The notes under the pieces were generated by a model. The model was not told the origin of the DNA and did not search any database. It saw only the letters and a list, made by a program, of their open reading frames with translations. Below are positions 34,596-43,212 of a stretch of 64,000 bases of DNA, piece by piece (within the stretch, counting starts at the first letter, position 1; every line of letters begins with the position of its first letter). Where the stretch lies: the NCBI GenBank assembly GCA_014058405.1, contig CP047423.1, positions 1,488,001-1,552,000 on the forward strand, read 5' to 3'. This DNA is from Candidatus Nitrospira kreftii (GTDB lineage: Bacteria > Nitrospirota > Nitrospiria > Nitrospirales > Nitrospiraceae). The position numbers and the translations under genes are program-made.

Positions 34596-35157
34596 CACCA
34601 GCCCTCGCTGGTGTATAGCGTGCGGAACGGCAAGCCAGGTGCGTCACGTCATAGAGCGTCGCGCCTTGATCGAGCTCCCAGCGCCGGTCGCCATGGCTGT
34701 CGGCGGGATGAATCGTCAGCACAGACGTCATCTTGCGGGCGCCCGTGACCACATATTTGCCGGGAGGGAGGGGAATGGTCGGTTGCTCCATAATCAAGCC
34801 GTGTTCCTCCAGCCACCAGTTCGTCTCGTCGAATTGCCAGCGCGACGGGGCGACGCCACCGGTATCTTTCAACGATTGATAGCGGTTGAGCTTCACGCCT
34901 CGAGGACCTGGGTCCAGCGGCCATAAACCCCACCATTGTGCGCCGCTCCCGGAGGTCGCACCTGGCTCACCCAATGCGGCGATATACTGTGTCGAAATAC
35001 GCTTAAACTTTGTCTGGCCTCCGTCTGCCGCGTGCACCACCTGAGCCACCATGGCGATCGTCACCAGCAATGCCATCGTCAGGCAGACGCGACGGATGAA
35101 TTGCTGCCTGCTCCTCGGGCGCGTTGACACGTTATCTCGCGGTACCTGGGTGAGCAT
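34462..35157 (-). CDS. Exported protein of unknown function
   Basis: The product of about 231 residues has a long basic leader (RPRSRQQFIRRV) and hydrophobic signal (CLTMALLVTIAMVAQVVHA) with cleavage likely after AHA-like VHA. The mature part contains W-rich segments (GAQWWGLWPLDPGPRG, WQFDETNWWLEEHG), HPADSHGDRRWELDQG and three Cys near the end. The final IVIGIGAGN is hydrophobic. Family is unknown. A GTG at 35130 gives a shorter leader and an upstream start at 35259 is also possible; the ATG at 35157 has AGGAC before it. A truncated copy of its 3' end lies 0.7 kb away. Confidence 0.6.
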   Translation of the reverse strand: MLTQVPRDNVSTRPRSRQQFIRRVCLTMALLVTIAMVAQVVHAADGGQTKFKRISTQYIAALGEPGATSGSGAQWWGLWPLDPGPRGVKLNRYQSLKDTGGVAPSRWQFDETNWWLEEHGLIMEQPTIPLPPGKYVVTGARKMTSVLTIHPADSHGDRRWELDQGATLYDVTHLACRSARYTPARAGGSCSPASAKQTAFPVTPGGTMPPVEGCTKQDYAVLIVIGIGAGN

Positions 35158-35351
35158 TCTGATCGTCCTAAGTATTGCCATCATCGCGCCATGCTCATTT
35201 CTGGATGGATCAGCAACAACCAGATCACCACAATCTTGTACCAACTCAGCCATAAGCATATCCAGAGAGGCAGAAGCATCGAGATGTGGGAGTGGTGCTG
35301 GAAGAGAACGACGACTGACCCTGTGTGAGTCAGCTGCCGTTCAGTGAGGGA

Positions 35352-36365
35352 TTATTGTTCTTGAATGGCTGAGAGCAGCCATCGTCCATCCCGCACGCGC
35401 ATAAAGGTCCAGACTTCGCACGATTCGGTCGATGTATCTTCACTCCCCTCGATCAGGTGACCCGGCTCTCCGCGTGGGATCGTCGTGGAGACGGTATAAT
35501 CGCGGGCGTTCCAGCGTAGGTCCACGGTTGCATAGTCCCTATTGTCCTCGGACCAGGCTTCGCGCACATCTCCCTTGAGCAGCTCCACTCCTTCCACACG
35601 ATTCTGAACACCGCGACTGTGGTCTTCGGCCAGGGCGGTGCTGAAATAGCTGAGCATTTCTGGCGTGACACAGCGTTGCAATGCGGCCACATCTTGCGCG
35701 CTCCAGGCAGATTGAATGTCGATCAGTAGCTGCTGAAAGACAGCCTTATCATCAGTGGTGACGGTGTAGGCATGATCAGTGGTTGGTCTGTCGGCGCTGC
35801 CGGAGGACGAGATATCAAGGAGACTCCCCCTTGCGGCCGTGGTACCCGAAAGCCCGGTGAACACCGGGGCGGCGGTTCGTCGACTTCTCTTGAAAAAATA
35901 GAGCGCACCGGCCCCGACCAACATCAGCAGGAAGATCAGCCCGAATGAGTTGGATGACGCAGCCGGTTCTTCGCTGTCCGTCGTCTTGGCGTTGCTTTCG
36001 GTCGCGCTGAACAGCATGTGGCCGATCCAGGTTCCAGCCAATCCGCCGGCGATTCCGGCGAGCAACGGGTTGCGTTGAAACCACGAAGGGGATGTGGCTG
36101 GAGCGGGCTGGCCCATCGGACTGTTGGCCGTGGTATTTGGTGGCGTGGTCGTGGATGGCTTGGCGGTGGTGGATTGTTCAATGGGCTTGGCGCCGTTATC
36201 TTGATGAGTACGGGATCCACGGCTGCCCATGCCCATGGGTGAACTCTCACCACGAGCCCCACTCGAAAAACCTCCTCCCCCGCGCGCTTTTGCGAACGAG
36301 ACGGTGGGTAAGCCGATAAGGGAGGCGACGATGCAGATCGCGATGAACTTCGAACTTTTACTCAT
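35352..36365 (-). CDS. Tim44-like domain membrane protein
   Basis: The 337-residue protein has a signal peptide (FIAICIVASLIGLPTVSFA), a Gly-rich start (ARGGGGFSSGARG) and a Ser/Thr/Pro-rich linker. One or two hydrophobic spans follow (LLAGIAGGLAGTWIGHMLF; FGLIFLLMLVGAGALYFF), with the basic KRSRR after them. The C-terminal Tim44-like domain contains DKAVFQQLLIDIQSAWSAQD and WNARDYTVSTTIPRGEPGHL, ending EVWTFMRVRDGRWLLSAIQE. That fold binds hydrophobic ligands in the mitochondrial import machinery; bacterial members are uncharacterised. ATG 36365 has AAAGGA upstream. Confidence 0.8.
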   Translation of the reverse strand: MSKSSKFIAICIVASLIGLPTVSFAKARGGGGFSSGARGESSPMGMGSRGSRTHQDNGAKPIEQSTTAKPSTTTPPNTTANSPMGQPAPATSPSWFQRNPLLAGIAGGLAGTWIGHMLFSATESNAKTTDSEEPAASSNSFGLIFLLMLVGAGALYFFKRSRRTAAPVFTGLSGTTAARGSLLDISSSGSADRPTTDHAYTVTTDDKAVFQQLLIDIQSAWSAQDVAALQRCVTPEMLSYFSTALAEDHSRGVQNRVEGVELLKGDVREAWSEDNRDYATVDLRWNARDYTVSTTIPRGEPGHLIEGSEDTSTESCEVWTFMRVRDGRWLLSAIQEQ

Positions 36366-36825
36366 GGGTATCCTTTCACAACAGGGTGACACGTGCTGCG
36401 CAGAACAAGTCCATCTTAGCAGTTTAGGGGCAAGAAAACCTGAGATTCGCCGCCACGTCATATCAGGTACGCGATGACGAGTGTGGATGGTCCTCTTGTC
36501 GTGAGGCAAGAGTGCAAGATACCGCTATCTTACGTACCAACAGATCCGGTCAACATAGGCATGGCCGGACGATGGAACCCGGTGACCACTGGAACTACTG
36601 GCGTGAAACAGAAAATGTCCGGGGGAGTCTTTCTCGCGATGCCATGCTACCCAGGGTGTGTACAGAACATCTTTATTGAGCCACACGTAATCGCTCATCT
36701 GGTCGGCCCGATTTGCGTCGTTCGTTGTGAATCCCTACAATGACCTGCCGATTTGTTCGGTTTGTTCGTTCGTGGGCAGGGTGTGCACGACAGCTCATTT
36801 CTTCTCATCTTTTTCAGGAGACCTC
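36366..36825. other. 460-base gap between divergent genes
   Basis: Only a weak frame at 36474-36743 is present and it lacks a recognisable family or ribosome site. The stretch must hold promoters of the divergent Tim44-like and nitrobindin-like genes; I see no strong hexamers. Confidence 0.4.
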
Positions 36826-37389
36826 ATGGATTCGGATCTAACGAAGCAGCTTGGGCCGTTGGCTGCGTTGGCTGGTGTGTGGGAGGGGGACAAGGGTGCG
36901 GATGTGGCGCCGTCGGATGATCGAGGCACGGAGCTGAACAAATTTCGAGAGCGGATCACGTTTGAGCCGATTGGACAAGTGCGTAATCACGAGCAGGTAT
37001 TGTACGGCTTGCGGTATGCGACGGTGGCGCGACCGATTGGGGAGACCAATCCGTTCCATGAAGAGGTCGGCTACTGGCTATGGGACCCGGCCGAGCGGCA
37101 GGTACTCCGCTGCTTCATTGTGCCGCGTGGTGTGGCGCTGATTGCCGGCGGCACGGCGGAGCCGACGGACACAATCTTTTCGCTCGTCGCAGAGGCGGGA
37201 TCGACAACCTATGGAATTTGCTCGAATCGGTTCCTTGAGAAGGAGTTCAAGACGGTGCGTTACGAATTGACGGTGACGATTCTCGGCAAGAATCGGTTTC
37301 ACTACCGGGAGGATACACAACTTCACATGCCGAGCCGATCGGATCTGTTTCACCATTCGGATGAGAATACGCTCATGCGGGTGATGTGA
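36826..37389 (+). CDS. Nitrobindin-like heme-binding beta-barrel protein
   Basis: The 187-residue product has the FABP-like pattern of the nitrobindin/THAP4 family: LGPLAALAGVWEGDKGADVAP, then FREERI-type strands (ERITFEPIGQVRNHEQVLYGLRY) and HEEVGYWLWDPAERQVLRCFIVPRGVALIAGG. Family members bind heme and isomerise or scavenge peroxynitrite. The ATG at 36826 has CAGGAG 6 bases upstream; a longer upstream frame has no support. This would fit a nitrogen-oxide-exposed bacterium. Confidence 0.78.
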   Translation: MDSDLTKQLGPLAALAGVWEGDKGADVAPSDDRGTELNKFRERITFEPIGQVRNHEQVLYGLRYATVARPIGETNPFHEEVGYWLWDPAERQVLRCFIVPRGVALIAGGTAEPTDTIFSLVAEAGSTTYGICSNRFLEKEFKTVRYELTVTILGKNRFHYREDTQLHMPSRSDLFHHSDENTLMRVM

Positions 37390-37462
37390 TAATACTGGTT
37401 GGACCGTAGCACGGGCAGGAAAAATAACGGGCAAGCACATTCCTTAAAAAAGTAGCCAAACC

Positions 37463-38221
37463 ATGAGGGAGAGGGTTCCACCATTTACAGGTTCACAGGC
37501 GACGCTCTTGGCGCACTTCTTGTCGTCGCCGAAACGTCCTAAAGACACCTTGAGCTATCCTCAATTGGCCGGGTTCTTGTTCAGTCTGGGGAACGGGCCT
37601 GAGTTGATCCCGCCGTCGGAATGGATTCCTCTTGTCTTCAATGATCAAGAGGCTCTGTACGAGACCAAGGACGAAGCGGAACAGGTGCTCCAAGCTATGA
37701 TGGCGCTCTACAACGATTGCATCCGTGAACGAACCGGAGGAAGTGTGGCTCTCCCACCGGGGTGCGAGATCAGACCCTGGCCGATGGATAACCTGAGTGC
37801 CGACGCGCCGCTGAGTCAGTGGGCGCAAGGATTTGGGATGGGTTATGACTATCTTGCAGAGGTGTGGGACGAGTACACGCCTGATGAACTCGATGAGGAC
37901 TTCGGAGCTTTGCTGATGACGCTCAGCTTCTTTACGTCGATGAAACTTGCTGAGGTATACCATCAGGAAACAAAGGGGAAGAGGAGTCTGGAGCGGTTTG
38001 CCCAAACGGTGATTGAAATCTTCCCCGATGCGATGCGCGAGTATGCCCATCTAGGACGTGCAATCTATCAAGTGCGGCTCGAAGCGGGTGATCTCAATCT
38101 GGGGCCTTCGAGCCACACAAAAATCGGACGCAATGATCCCTGTCCTTGTGGTAGTGGGAAGAAATTCAAGAAGTGCTGTGGCCTGTCAGGAGTAACTGAT
38201 TCGAGTCCGATGTTCCACTGA
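37463..38221 (+). CDS. UPF0149 (YecA-type) protein with SEC-C zinc motif
   Basis: The 252-residue protein has an N-terminal UPF0149 helical domain ([44 protein letters not shown]) and ends with the SEC-C motif [20 protein letters not shown]. The CxCx8CC pattern binds Zn2+ and contacts SecB or the ribosome in other proteins. Comparable YecA proteins link SecA-type zinc motifs to protein targeting. Function in this organism is inferred only. Confidence 0.85.
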   Translation: MRERVPPFTGSQATLLAHFLSSPKRPKDTLSYPQLAGFLFSLGNGPELIPPSEWIPLVFNDQEALYETKDEAEQVLQAMMALYNDCIRERTGGSVALPPGCEIRPWPMDNLSADAPLSQWAQGFGMGYDYLAEVWDEYTPDELDEDFGALLMTLSFFTSMKLAEVYHQETKGKRSLERFAQTVIEIFPDAMREYAHLGRAIYQVRLEAGDLNLGPSSHTKIGRNDPCPCGSGKKFKKCCGLSGVTDSSPMFH

Positions 38222-38290
38222 CATGCTGCGGCGCCACGAGTACTCGTCTCCGGCGAAGACAGGACGGTCGGTTTCGTCTATACTGCTCGC

Positions 38291-38518
38291 ATGTCAGGTC
38301 ATTCCGATTCCTCTCACGCCGGCTCCTTCTCGGCTGAGGCTCGTCGGACATTCTACGAGGGCCATCGTTCAATGGCCCTCTTCATGATCCTGATCGTGTT
38401 TTCGGCGCCCTTTGCCGGACTCTACGTGGCCGGCCTGTTTGGTGTGGCCATTGGGGTATTGGTTTCAGCCGCTGCCTATGTCCTCCTGCCATTCCTCTGG
38501 AGGTGGATTGTCGATTGA
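38291..38518 (+). CDS. Small membrane protein, 75 residues
   Basis: An ATG at 38291 begins a peptide with a polar start (SGHSDSSHAGSFSAEARRT) and two hydrophobic helices (MALFMILIVFSAPFAGLYVAG; GVAIGVLVSAAAYVLLPFLWRW). No family is recognised. It precedes a convergent prolyl-tRNA editing-type gene. Confidence 0.6.
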   Translation: MSGHSDSSHAGSFSAEARRTFYEGHRSMALFMILIVFSAPFAGLYVAGLFGVAIGVLVSAAAYVLLPFLWRWIVD

Positions 38519-38563
38519 TCCCGTGGATCAGCAGCTCCGTCCATCTTGACTGAACATGAGAGC

Positions 38564-38589
38564 CCAGGCTTCGCGGACTTCAAGCCTGG
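38564..38589. terminator. Hairpin between convergent genes
   Basis: CCAGGCTT and AAGCCTGG form an 8-base stem around a 10-base loop in the convergent gap. There is no T-run at the 3' side on either strand, so it is at best a weak terminator. Confidence 0.3.
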
Positions 38590-38659
38590 CGCGAGACGAA
38601 AAAAACCGTTACCCGCACCGCTGGCGAAGAGATGGAAGTCCCATCGCTGAGTGATCAGG

Positions 38660-39142
38660 TCAACACGTCGCCATCGGCTCGCGGTGGAACTCTGCCACCA
38701 CCGGAAACACCAATGCGGCAAAATCCCAGTAGCGCATGCGAATTGCTTCCGAATGGGTGCCGCCTTCAAAAATGAACTGTTCATCCCCGGTGAGCGACCG
38801 ATCAACATACACGGGAAGCCCATAGAGCGTCCCGAGGGGCGGCATCGCACCCAGCTCGCAGTCTGGGAAAAGTTCTTTGATCTCCTGTTCAGTCGCCAGT
38901 CGCACGCGGTGGGTCCCGAAAATCTTGCGAAGACATTGAAGATCCACTCGCCACCTCGCCGGCAGCACCGTCGTCACGAATTGCGTTTTCACCTTCACAA
39001 TCACGACCTTGGCCATCTGCTGCTCGGGCACGTGGAGTGTTTGAGCGACGACAGCGGCACGGAAGGCTTGAGGATGAGGTAGAACATCGTAATGCACGTG
39101 TTCTCGGTCAAGACGGGTTTTGACGGTCCGTGGAATGGGCAT
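38660..39142 (-). CDS. YbaK/EbsC-type aminoacyl-tRNA deacylase
   Basis: The 160-residue protein has the YbaK core: HVHYDVLPHPQAFRAAVVAQ, the active-site Lys in MAKVVIVK, LATEQEIKELFPDCELGAMPPLG and FEGGTHSEAIRM. These enzymes hydrolyse mischarged tRNA, such as Cys-tRNA-Pro. The ATG at 39142 follows CAGGAGGTGCATCC, a strong ribosome site; upstream frames have none. It is monocistronic. Confidence 0.88.
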   Translation of the reverse strand: MPIPRTVKTRLDREHVHYDVLPHPQAFRAAVVAQTLHVPEQQMAKVVIVKVKTQFVTTVLPARWRVDLQCLRKIFGTHRVRLATEQEIKELFPDCELGAMPPLGTLYGLPVYVDRSLTGDEQFIFEGGTHSEAIRMRYWDFAALVFPVVAEFHREPMATC

Positions 39143-39407
39143 GGATGCACCTCCTGTTGGTGGCCGACATCCGGAAGAAGGTCGCCGGTGGGTAAGAACG
39201 ATCGGGTACGGCTTGGGGGACGTGAAGATAATACGTGGGATAGTGCTCATGACTACGACTCTCCGTAGATCATGACGACGGGCGGTACAGCGTCATTATA
39301 GTCCGTTTGAAGGTTTGTGCAAGATCGTTGTGTGAATACGACAGGCCTTCACTGGTCAAACTTGGTGTGCCGGGGATCGTATTGTGAAAGGAATCTCAGA
39401 TGCTGAC

Positions 39408-40811
39408 CTACGCTGCTTGGCAATGGAGGTGTAGTCGATTTATTCCGTCGAGAGCTGCTGTTCGGTAGCACTCCGCCATCGTGGGGTAATTGAAGACGTT
39501 GTGGACGAAATACTCCACCGTTCCTCCATACGCCAAGACCGCTTGGCCGATATGAATCAATTCAGTGGCTCCCTGGCCGATAATATGAACGCCGAGGAGT
39601 GCATGGGTGTCGCGATGAAAGATCACCTTTAATAGACCGTGGAGCTCGCCGCTGATGTGGCCTCGCGCCATTTCTCGGAACTGAGCCCTTCCGGTGCCGT
39701 GCGGGACGCCGGCGGTTATGAGCTCCTCTTCGGTCTTTCCGACCATTGAGACCTCGGGAATGCTGTAGATGCCGTAGGGAATCACTTTGATCTCATGCGC
39801 ATCTGGAATCTGAAAGGCATGGCAGGTGGCGAGGCGCCCTTGTTCCATCGCGGTTGCGGCAAGTGCTGGGAAACCGATGACATCGCCTGCAGCATAGATG
39901 TGGGGGATCGCCGTTTGGTAATGGGCGTTGACGGGGAGCTGTCCTTGTCGATCGGTGGCCAGGCCGATGGCGGAGAGATTCAATGCTTCCGTATTGCCGA
40001 TTCGCCCCATGGTGTATAGCAACATGTCGGCCGTCACCGTTTCGCAATTAGAAAGTCGGACCATAGGGCGCCCCGATCCATCGATAACAACACCCAGGTG
40101 TTCTTGCCCGAGTTTGATCGTGACACCGTTCTCCTGCATCTGGGCATCGAGCGCCTGTGCGATCTCATGATCGAGAAAGCGCAACATCTGATTGCGCCGA
40201 TCAACGAGAGTGACTGTGATCCCGAATGCGGCCAGCATCGACGCATATTCAGCTCCGATGACACCGCCTCCGACGACGATGATGCTGGTAGGATGCTTGG
40301 TCGTACGCAGAAATGAGTCGGAGTCGCAGACGATCACATCGTCGAATGGTATTTCCGAGGGGCGGCGTGGTCGTGACCCTGTCGCGAGGACGATGATCGA
40401 GGCGCGGACGCGATCGACCGTTCCACCCAGTTGCGTGATACTCAACGTATGAGAATCGACAAAGCTCGCGGTACCCTGGAGAATCTCGATCTTGTTGCGC
40501 TGTAATTGGTGGCTGACCACACCGACTTCGGTTTCGATGACCTGGTCTTTGCGCGCCATCAAATCAGGAAGCGTCAGGCGTCTCGTGAGTTCCGCCCCCA
40601 GCTGAGGCAATCCACGGCGCCCCAATCCTTGAAGGTATTCGATGGTGTCTTTGAGGGTCTTGCTGGGCAATGTGCCGGTGTTGAGCGAGGTCCCACCCAA
40701 GTGCGGTGCCTTTTCGATGAGGGCCACTCGTTTAGATAGTTTCGCAGCTTGCACCGCTGCTTTCTGGCCGGCTGGTCCGCTGCCGATCACCACAATGTCA
40801 TAAGATCGCAT
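39408..40811 (-). CDS. sthA: Soluble pyridine nucleotide transhydrogenase
   Basis: The 467-residue flavoprotein has the FAD motif VIGSGPAGQKAA, a second dinucleotide motif IIVVGGGVIGAEYASM, TMGRIGNTEALNL and the dimerisation domain with HNVFNYPTMAECYRTAALDGINRL. Where lipoamide dehydrogenases have a redox Cys pair, this reads GGTSLNTGTLPSKTLK without Cys. That is consistent with SthA, which exchanges reducing equivalents between NADPH and NAD+ without a disulfide. The ATG at 40811 is the family start (MRSYDIVVIGSG). Confidence 0.88.
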   Translation of the reverse strand: MRSYDIVVIGSGPAGQKAAVQAAKLSKRVALIEKAPHLGGTSLNTGTLPSKTLKDTIEYLQGLGRRGLPQLGAELTRRLTLPDLMARKDQVIETEVGVVSHQLQRNKIEILQGTASFVDSHTLSITQLGGTVDRVRASIIVLATGSRPRRPSEIPFDDVIVCDSDSFLRTTKHPTSIIVVGGGVIGAEYASMLAAFGITVTLVDRRNQMLRFLDHEIAQALDAQMQENGVTIKLGQEHLGVVIDGSGRPMVRLSNCETVTADMLLYTMGRIGNTEALNLSAIGLATDRQGQLPVNAHYQTAIPHIYAAGDVIGFPALAATAMEQGRLATCHAFQIPDAHEIKVIPYGIYSIPEVSMVGKTEEELITAGVPHGTGRAQFREMARGHISGELHGLLKVIFHRDTHALLGVHIIGQGATELIHIGQAVLAYGGTVEYFVHNVFNYPTMAECYRTAALDGINRLHLHCQAA

Positions 40812-40996
40812 GAAGCCTCTCCGATGTGTCTTCTGCCAGTGTGCTGCAGGTACGATAACGTGGAGTCTTCCACTCGCCAAGCAAATAGCGGATGTTCGAA
40901 CGGAATTCACAGAGAGGTCTGGGCAGGTCAATCATGCTGAGGAGGCATGAATTCCGGTGCGACAGTCACCTCTTGAATGGGTACCGAACTGGTTGT

Positions 40997-41464
40997 ATGG
41001 TGAAGATTATGTCACCGGTTTTGGCCATAGGGTGGTCACTGCGGATCGGTGTGGTGGTGAGTGTGAGTCTGTGGGTTTCACTCTCTCATGCAGGCTCAAA
41101 GATCGACGGACATTCTCCGATCGGACCAGTCATCACCGGCATGACCGCAATTCCGGCTCTAGCAGGAGGAAGGGATGCGGAACTAACGCAGACGCCGTCC
41201 GCATCGCTGCCCGTCGAAAACATGCTCGTCCTGAGAACCCTTCCGAGTGTATCGAAGCAGATTTCTGTAGGAGGGACGACGCTTCTACCATTTATAGGGG
41301 CAGGGTTTGGAGGTGGTTATCTGACAGAGCTTGATCGTTCGCTCAACGCCGTGTCCTCTGGTTTATCCTCTTCCTTCAATGCCCCCAATGCCGGGCTGAA
41401 GAGCTTGGTTGGACAACAACTCATCCCGAACGAGGTCCAGTTGGGTATCCGGGTTCCCTTCTAG
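40997..41464 (+). CDS. Secreted hypothetical protein
   Basis: The 155-residue product has a signal peptide (VLAIGWSLRIGVVVSVSLWVSLSHA) and a Gly/Ser/Pro-rich mature part with SVGGTTLLPFIGAGFGGGYLTEL. The ending QLIPNEVQLGIRVPF resembles an outer-membrane-type C-terminal Phe but the protein is too short for a barrel. No family recognised. An ATG at 41009 is also possible. Confidence 0.55.
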   Translation: MVKIMSPVLAIGWSLRIGVVVSVSLWVSLSHAGSKIDGHSPIGPVITGMTAIPALAGGRDAELTQTPSASLPVENMLVLRTLPSVSKQISVGGTTLLPFIGAGFGGGYLTELDRSLNAVSSGLSSSFNAPNAGLKSLVGQQLIPNEVQLGIRVPF

Positions 41465-41543
41465 CCTGTCAACATTCCGACTCTGTTCCCTGCGATAGGT
41501 CTGCTTCAATGTGTAGGCCATGCTTGAGAACAAAGGAGTTCTT

Positions 41544-41690
41544 GTGAAAGCTGGCTATCGTTTGTTGTTGGTCGACAAAGACGGGGTGCTGGTCAGTGAA
41601 TTCCAACTGACCGAGAATGCCCTGGGTCAGCCAGAGGCGTTTGTCGCAGCGCTTCGGGAGTCGATCGAATCTGTAGAAGAAGAACTCTGA
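41544..41690 (+). CDS. Small acidic hypothetical protein, 48 residues
   Basis: A GTG at 41544 lies 5 bases after AAAGGAG, an excellent ribosome site. The frame encodes MKAGYRLLLVDKDGVLVSEFQL and ends SIESVEEEL. An upstream in-frame ATG at 41520 lacks a site. A strong terminator hairpin follows 24 bases after the stop, which supports a real transcript. Function unknown. Confidence 0.6.
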   Translation: MKAGYRLLLVDKDGVLVSEFQLTENALGQPEAFVAALRESIESVEEEL

Positions 41691-41714
41691 GAAAGTGCTA
41701 ACACGGAAGAAGGT

Positions 41715-41752
41715 CACGACGTGGGTAGGGTATCCCTATCCACGTCGTGTTG
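41715..41752. terminator. Bidirectional intrinsic terminator
   Basis: CACGACGTGGGTAGGG and CCCTATCCACGTCGTG form a 16-base stem with one mismatch and a 3-base loop, followed by TTGTTT on the plus strand. It sits between a plus-strand small gene and a convergent minus-strand gene. Confidence 0.75.
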
Positions 41753-41759
41753 TTTACGA

Positions 41760-42176
41760 TCAGTTTCCCACCTTCAGCAGCCAGCCATCGGCTTTGTCGC
41801 AGTCACTGGGGCCTTTGGCGAAGACCTCGACCCGGATGTACCGGCCTTTCGCGCTCTCGGGCAGCTTCCCCTTGACCAGGTACCCGTTCGTGATGGTGGT
41901 CACAGTGACGGGAACTTTTTCTTCCTTAATCTTTACGGTGATGGTTGGCCAGTTCGTGGTTTTGGAGGCAAGAAATGAAAATTCCGATCTTGGCGCCACT
42001 TCCACATTATTCTTCTCTGCTGAGAATGGGGTGGGCGTGAACGCGGAAAAATACACCTGAGTACAGGGGTCCGTGCTACCGGGGGCATAAGGACTCGCGT
42101 CGTATGCCCACACATTGCCGAACGAACCGCAGACACCGAGTGAAAACACAAGCTGGAGAAGAGTTCGCAAAGTCAC
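41760..42176 (-). CDS. Secreted hypothetical protein
   Basis: The 138-residue product starts at a GTG at 42176 with GAGAGG 7 bases upstream. It has a signal peptide (LLQLVFSLGVCGSFGNVWA) and a mature domain with two Cys (STDPCTQVYF and GPSDCDKADG) and several beta-strand-like segments (TITVKIKEEKVPVTVTTITNGYLVKG), which looks like a small immunoglobulin-like fold. The longer upstream frame has no ribosome site. Family unknown. Confidence 0.6.
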   Translation of the reverse strand: MTLRTLLQLVFSLGVCGSFGNVWAYDASPYAPGSTDPCTQVYFSAFTPTPFSAEKNNVEVAPRSEFSFLASKTTNWPTITVKIKEEKVPVTVTTITNGYLVKGKLPESAKGRYIRVEVFAKGPSDCDKADGWLLKVGN

Positions 42177-42888
42177 GGTTATGCCTCTCAATAATAAATG
42201 GTGGTAGATGATGAGACCGGCATTTATTAACCCGGCAATATTGTAACGCCTGAGATAGAAAAAACAACCCCCCTTACCATTTGAATCATGTAGGCCGTGC
42301 GGGGACGAGCGTTGGCCTGTCAGCGAGTGATTTGAATCTGAAGACGAGTTCATCTCGTATGTGGTGGGAGAGCCTTCGTTTGGTTGTTCTGCTGTGTAGT
42401 GGAGCCTGATCAGCGTTCATCACGCATGTAGTTAGGAGGAGCAGACCTTGTGCCATGCATTGGGAAGACGCGATCTTCTGAAGGGCTGATACGCTCTCCC
42501 AATCTCGCCCCTACCAGCTTTAGCATGCCAGTGCGCGCCTCGTCCCTGCAGCGCGTGCCTTGGGGTCAGGGCATCGTCCGCCCTGTGTTCGTAAGGCCTG
42601 CCTGCGGGACCTATCGGCCGAGGAACAAGTGCGGCTTGCCGGCCGCATAGGGGCGCTTCACGCTCGGGTGATTCCCCCTCTTTCGACCAGTTACAACCTC
42701 TAGGTAGTTTCGTGCAGAGTCCATTCGGCCGGGCGTTGGAGGCTGATGGAGACCACGAGTTCTTGACAGAGTACGGACAGTTTTTTAGACTCACGCACCC
42801 ATCTCATTAGGAATACAAATGCATCGGGAGTGTCCCCATGCTCTTGTCATCCGCTCGGCCTTTTACCCACGACAAAGGAGTGTGAACC
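42177..42888. other. 712-base gap with a promoter at its end
   Basis: No frame here looks coding: those present have skewed compositions and no start signal. The last 130 bases hold a promoter for the next operon. The middle (42450-42700) is GC-rich and may be a decayed gene. Confidence 0.4.
42763..42791 (+). promoter_or_regulatory. Sigma-70-type promoter of the RTX operon
   Basis: TTGACA (42763-42768), a 17-base spacer and TAGACT (42786-42791) lie 97 bases upstream of the first gene of the operon. The -35 is perfect and spacing optimal. Confidence 0.5.
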
Positions 42889-43212
42889 ATGAGCGAGCCT
42901 AACGACACCACCATAGCTCTCAATGTTCGCTTGAAACCGAGCGAGTCGTCAGCCCATCCACGCGCGACGAATTATACGAACGTCGGTGTGGCCCAGGGGA
43001 TGGCGTATCTCGACTTCGGCTTCATTGAGCCGGCGTTGCTGGCTGCTGTCGCGAAGACGGCCAAGGACGGTCAGGCGGCGCCGAAGGGATTGGACGGTCA
43101 CCTGGTTACCCGCGTGGCCATGGACCTCGGCTCCCTGGCGCGACTGCACCAGCAGATACAGCACGTCTTAGTAGGCTTGCGTGACTCTCAGAAGGCGAAG
43201 GGGGCGAAATGA
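42889..43212 (+). CDS. DUF3467-like small protein
   Basis: The 107-residue protein has TNVGVAQGMAYLDFGFIEP in the middle and VTRVAMDLGSLARLHQQIQHVL at the end, a pattern like DUF3467 proteins (short strand-rich domain then a helix). AAAGGAG precedes the ATG. Its stop overlaps the next start by 4 bases. Function unknown; position suggests a link to the RTX protein. Confidence 0.6.
   Translation: MSEPNDTTIALNVRLKPSESSAHPRATNYTNVGVAQGMAYLDFGFIEPALLAAVAKTAKDGQAAPKGLDGHLVTRVAMDLGSLARLHQQIQHVLVGLRDSQKAKGAK

Noticed and set aside
36474-36743. 90-codon frame between divergent genes
   Set aside because: No recognisable family, no ribosome site and it overlaps the expected promoter region.
38564-38600. 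Strong terminator at the 38.57 kb hairpin
   Set aside because: Stem is present but the A-run lies on the wrong side for either strand to give a terminal U-tract; kept only as a low-confidence hairpin.
42432-42794. 120-codon minus-strand frame
   Set aside because: Overlaps a likely promoter and has low-complexity Arg/Pro-rich sequence typical of GC-rich non-coding DNA.
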